From the NCBI GenBank assembly GCA_964598695.1, contig CAZRDB010000002.1, forward strand, positions 33,491 to 97,490: a DNA stretch of 64,000 nt, read 5' to 3'. The DNA is from CAZRDB01 sp964598695. GTDB lineage: Bacteria; Armatimonadota; Zipacnadia; UBA1398. Positions within the stretch are counted from its first letter, which is position 1. The number at the start of each line of letters is the position of its first letter. Below, piece after piece: positions 61,295 to 64,000 of the stretch. Made by a program: the position numbers and the translations under genes. Below the pieces are notes generated by a model that saw only the letters and a program-made list of their open reading frames with translations, had not been told where the DNA came from and made no database searches.

Positions 61295-62521
61295 CTACGC
61301 GCGCGCGACCTGGCGGAGGAGCGCGGCTCCGATCCGGGCGAGACGCTCGGGATCGCCGACCCGCGCGCCCGCGCCGTCGACGTACCCGGGCTCGCCCCGG
61401 CCGACGAGAACCTGGTGGGCCGCCGTGATGCACGCGCCCTCCCAGAACCGCTCGCGAAGCCGCGGCGACAGTGGCGTCGGGCCGATCGCGGCGGGCTGGA
61501 GCGGGATCAGCTCCAGCGTGTTGTGCTCGGTGCCCACGGTGAGCACGATCCCCGCCGCGCGGAGCACTTCGGCGTAGCGCTCGACGAACGCGAGCTGGTT
61601 GCGGCGCGGGATGAACTGGGCCATGTGGATCCCCCGCGCGACGAGCCGCTCCACCAGCCCGTCGGGGTCGGCCTCGAACTCGGGCACGGGGTTGGCGCCG
61701 TCGCCCAGGATCGCGTAGCACGGGATGCCGCCCAGTCCCAGGATCGTCGCGCAGGCGGTCTCGAAGTCGACGAAGCGCTCCTCGACGTAGCCGGGCTTGC
61801 CGGCCTTCAGCAGGTGGCTGCGGAGGTCGTTCTGGACCGCGACCGGGTCGGTCGGCCGGGCGAGTGCCGCGCCCGCCGCCTGTTGCACGAGCGCCGTGGG
61901 ATCGCTGCCCGCCGCCTCGAAGAGGGCGACCTGCAGCGCCTGCACGAGGTGACGCTCCTGCAGCGCGACGAAGGCCGGGTCGACGCCGTGGCGGGCCACC
62001 AGCCCCGCGACGATCCCCTCGACCGAGAGCCGGACGGCGACGCCGCGCTCCTCCATCAGCCGGTTCACGCGCTCGACCATCTCCGCCATCCGGGCCTCGT
62101 CGCGCGAGCGGATCAGGCCCAGGGTCTCGGCCGCGCCGGCCGGCGGATCGACGATGAACGCGGTCCCCAGGCCGTTCGCGTAGAAGCGGCCCGGGTTGCC
62201 GGGGTCGTTCACGCGGACGCCGTCGGCGGCGAGACCGGCATCGAACGAGATGATCTCGAGGCCGACGGCGGGGAAGATCCCCCGCTCGAGGCAGCCGCGG
62301 CCGTAGGCGGCGTAGATCCGGTGGTCGTAGTAGTTGCTCGCGCACAGCAGCGTGAGCCCCTGGTCGCGGGCGAGGTCGAGCGCCTGCTCGACGCTCTCGA
62401 AGGCCGAGAAGTTGGGCGGAAGGTGGACGTGGGCGTTGTGGTCGCGGGGCGGCCCGATCGGCGCCGTCGCGTCGATCGTGAGGCCGTCGAAGAGAGGTGC
62501 GAGTGCCGACTGCGTGCTCAA
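61295..62521 (-). CDS. PHP/amidohydrolase-like predicted metal-dependent hydrolase
   Basis: 408 residues. N-terminal DHNAHVHLPPNFSAF supplies an H-x-H pair (His31, His33). LTLLCASNYYDHRIYAAY, a glutamate in VGLEIISFDAG, and TEHNTLELIPLQP near the C-terminus complete a metal-site pattern of PHP or amidohydrolase TIM barrels. An inserted helical region (about 120-240) is unrecognised. The best start is TTG 62521, eight bases after GAGGGG; GTG 62536 is possible. The frame continuing far upstream overlaps the photolyase and is spurious. Substrate unknown; perhaps a phosphoesterase or a sugar/lactone hydrolase. Confidence 0.78.
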   Translation of the reverse strand: MSTQSALAPLFDGLTIDATAPIGPPRDHNAHVHLPPNFSAFESVEQALDLARDQGLTLLCASNYYDHRIYAAYGRGCLERGIFPAVGLEIISFDAGLAADGVRVNDPGNPGRFYANGLGTAFIVDPPAGAAETLGLIRSRDEARMAEMVERVNRLMEERGVAVRLSVEGIVAGLVARHGVDPAFVALQERHLVQALQVALFEAAGSDPTALVQQAAGAALARPTDPVAVQNDLRSHLLKAGKPGYVEERFVDFETACATILGLGGIPCYAILGDGANPVPEFEADPDGLVERLVARGIHMAQFIPRRNQLAFVERYAEVLRAAGIVLTVGTEHNTLELIPLQPAAIGPTPLSPRLRERFWEGACITAAHQVLVGRGEPGYVDGAGARVGDPERLARIGAALLRQVARA

Positions 62522-62641
62522 CCTGGTGCCCCTCACATCCGCCCGTCCCTCGGCCCCCGTGGCGCAACCCGATGATAGCACAGCCAGTCCGCGGGAAGGC
62601 CGGGCCCGGCCCGAGGCGAAGAGCGGTACGGGAGGTGCGCC

Positions 62642-63976
62642 GTGCGAGAGCCCGCCGAGGCCGAGGCCCTGAACGCGAAGCCCGTCCGTGCGGGCCGCTA
62701 CGTGCTGTACTGGATGCAGGCGGCGCAGCGCGCGTGCCTCAACCCCGCCCTCGAACACGCGATCCGGCGCGCGAACGAGCTGCACGTCGCCCCCCTCGTG
62801 GCCTTCTGCCTCGTCCCCGACTACCCCGAGGCGACCGAGCGCCACTACCGGTTCATGCTCGAGGGCCTCACCGGGGTGGGCGCCGGGCTCCACGCGCGAG
62901 GCCTGGCGTTCACCGTCCGCAGGGGCGCTCCCGAGCTCGCCATCGCGGAGCTGGCGGCGGAGGCCCGGCTTGTCGTGGCCGATGTCGGCTACACCCATGT
63001 GCAGCGCCTGTGGCGCGAGCGGGTCGCCCGGGCCTGCCGCTGCCGGGTCGAGGCCGTCGAGACCGAGGTGATCGTCCCGACGGGGCTCGTCTCCGAGAAG
63101 GAGGAGTGGTCGGCGGCCACCCTCCGCCGCAAGATCACCCCGCACCTCGCCGAGCGCCTGACGTGGCCCGATGAGGAGACCCCGCGCCATCGCCTCGACC
63201 CCGCTCCGCTCGCCGGCTCGACCGCTGGCTCGCCCCTCGGTCCCGCCGGCGGCGCTCCCAGCGTCGAGGCGCACTACCGGGGCGGCCTCGAACAGGCCCG
63301 CCGCCGACTCGACCGGTTCCTCGACGAGGTGCTGCCCGCCTACGACCGGCTGCGCGGCGACCCGTCGCTCGATGCCTGCTCGCACCTCAGCCCCTACCTC
63401 CACTTCGGCCAGATCAGCCCCCTGGAGGTGGCGCTCCGGGCGATCGAGGCGGGCGCGCGGGTAGGGGAGAGCGCCTTCCTGGAGGAGCTGATCGTCCGCC
63501 GCGAGTTGAGTGCGAACTTCGTGCTGCGCAACGAGGCGCACGACCTGTACGAGGGGCTCCCCGAGTGGGCGCGCAAGACGCTCGCCGAGCACCGGTGCGA
63601 CCGCCGCGACCGGGTCTACACGCGCGAGGAGCTGGAGCAGGGCGGCACGCACGACGCTCTGTGGAACACGGCGATGGGCGAGATGGTCGCGACCGGATGG
63701 CTCCACAACACGATGCGGATGTACTGGGGCAAGAAGATCCTCGAGTGGAGCCAAACGCCCGAGGAGGCGTTCGAGACGGCGCTCACCCTCAACAACCGCT
63801 GGCTGCTCGACGGACGCGACCCGAACTCCTACGCGGGCGTGGCGTGGTGCTTCGGCAAGCACGATCGCCCCTGGCCCTCGCGACCCGTCTTCGGGAGCGT
63901 CCGCGCGATGGGCGAGCAGGGCCTGCGCCGCAAGTACGCGATGGACGCCTACCGCCTGCACAGGAGCAGTCCGTGA
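62642..63976 (+). CDS. phr: Class II CPD deoxyribodipyrimidine photolyase
   Basis: 444 residues. N-terminal antenna domain GRYVLYWMQAAQRACLNPALEHAIRRANEL (19-48) and QRLWRERVA...VETEVIVPTGLVSEKEEWSAATLRRKI are class II signatures. The FAD domain contains SHLSPYLHFGQISPLEVAL, FLEELIVRRELSANFVLRN and LLDGRDPNSYAGVAWCFGKHDRPWPSRPVFGSVRAM, the class II hallmark. Uses blue light to split cyclobutane pyrimidine dimers. GTG start at 62642, divergent from the PHP-like gene over about 120 bases. The last 24 bases of the window after its stop hold nothing recognisable. Confidence 0.96.
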   Translation: MREPAEAEALNAKPVRAGRYVLYWMQAAQRACLNPALEHAIRRANELHVAPLVAFCLVPDYPEATERHYRFMLEGLTGVGAGLHARGLAFTVRRGAPELAIAELAAEARLVVADVGYTHVQRLWRERVARACRCRVEAVETEVIVPTGLVSEKEEWSAATLRRKITPHLAERLTWPDEETPRHRLDPAPLAGSTAGSPLGPAGGAPSVEAHYRGGLEQARRRLDRFLDEVLPAYDRLRGDPSLDACSHLSPYLHFGQISPLEVALRAIEAGARVGESAFLEELIVRRELSANFVLRNEAHDLYEGLPEWARKTLAEHRCDRRDRVYTREELEQGGTHDALWNTAMGEMVATGWLHNTMRMYWGKKILEWSQTPEEAFETALTLNNRWLLDGRDPNSYAGVAWCFGKHDRPWPSRPVFGSVRAMGEQGLRRKYAMDAYRLHRSSP

Positions 63977-64000
63977 GGCGGCGGGGGGCGTGAGGGCCCC

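Noticed and set aside
61295..63961. An apparent 888-residue minus-strand protein joining the PHP-like gene to sequence opposite the photolyase
   Set aside because: Only the last 408 residues are conserved-looking; the upstream part is antisense to a clear class II photolyase. A TTG with a good ribosome binding site marks the real start.

Overview
The window is 64 kb of very GC-rich bacterial chromosome, densely packed: no gap between credible genes exceeds 300 bases. No rRNA, tRNA, CRISPR array, insertion sequence or prophage was recognised. Gene content points to a Gram-negative-type, respiring, carbohydrate-degrading bacterium: TolC/HlyD envelope genes, lipoproteins, two type II pseudopilin-like proteins of the DUF1559 style with a 'QDYDE-FP' motif, DUF1080, DUF2961/GH172 and ThuA-HEAT secreted proteins. 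This mix is typical of Armatimonadota and also of Planctomycetota-like lineages. I favour Armatimonadota, but no marker gene in the window settles it.

Layout. 1-7563 (+): the end of an FtsX-type permease, two large polytopic membrane proteins (an OPT-like carrier and a related DUF6785-like protein) and a secreted glycosidase-like protein. 7571-10829 (-): two pseudopilin-like proteins flanking a small lipoprotein, then a lipoprotein serpin. 11085-12370 (+): a DUF1080 protein and a small PH-like protein. 12437-23032 (+): an 11-gene respiratory complex I operon, nuoABCDHIJKLMN, without nuoEFG. 23060-29840 (-): a complete five-gene peptide/nickel-type ABC importer behind a Gfo/Idh/MocA oxidoreductase.

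30006-40367 (+): a lipoprotein, an AbrB-like regulator, then an efflux block with TolC, a long HlyD adaptor, an ArsB/NhaD-type ion transporter, two ABC ATPases and two ABC-2 permeases. The ABC part resembles E. coli YbhGFSR with YbhF split into two genes. Two copies of a roughly 97-121 bp repeat, in inverted orientation, bracket the transporter-to-permease segment. 40633-47427 (+): a CheY-like receiver, a hydantoinase/oxoprolinase, a YhhQ-type queuosine precursor transporter, an isochorismatase-family hydrolase and a ThuA-HEAT mosaic protein.

47496-53371: a divergent pair of XerD recombinase (-) and a GNAT protein (+). The GNAT gene is followed by a stand-alone IMP cyclohydrolase domain (half of PurH), a peptidase-like membrane protein, DprA, an M15-type peptidase with an EF-hand/dockerin-like insertion, and a small gene that may be frameshifted. 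53460-57281 (-): a GH172-family protein and a TIM-barrel/CBM-like secreted protein. 57454-63976: a secreted protein of unknown function (+), dihydrolipoyl dehydrogenase (-), an aspartate carbamoyltransferase fused to a PyrI-type zinc domain (-), a PHP/amidohydrolase-like enzyme (-) and a class II photolyase (+).

The most unusual features are the PyrB-zinc-domain fusion, the inverted repeat pair at gene ends, the half PurH, the calcium-loop insertion in the M15 peptidase, and the two tandem OPT-like membrane proteins coupled to secreted carbohydrate enzymes.
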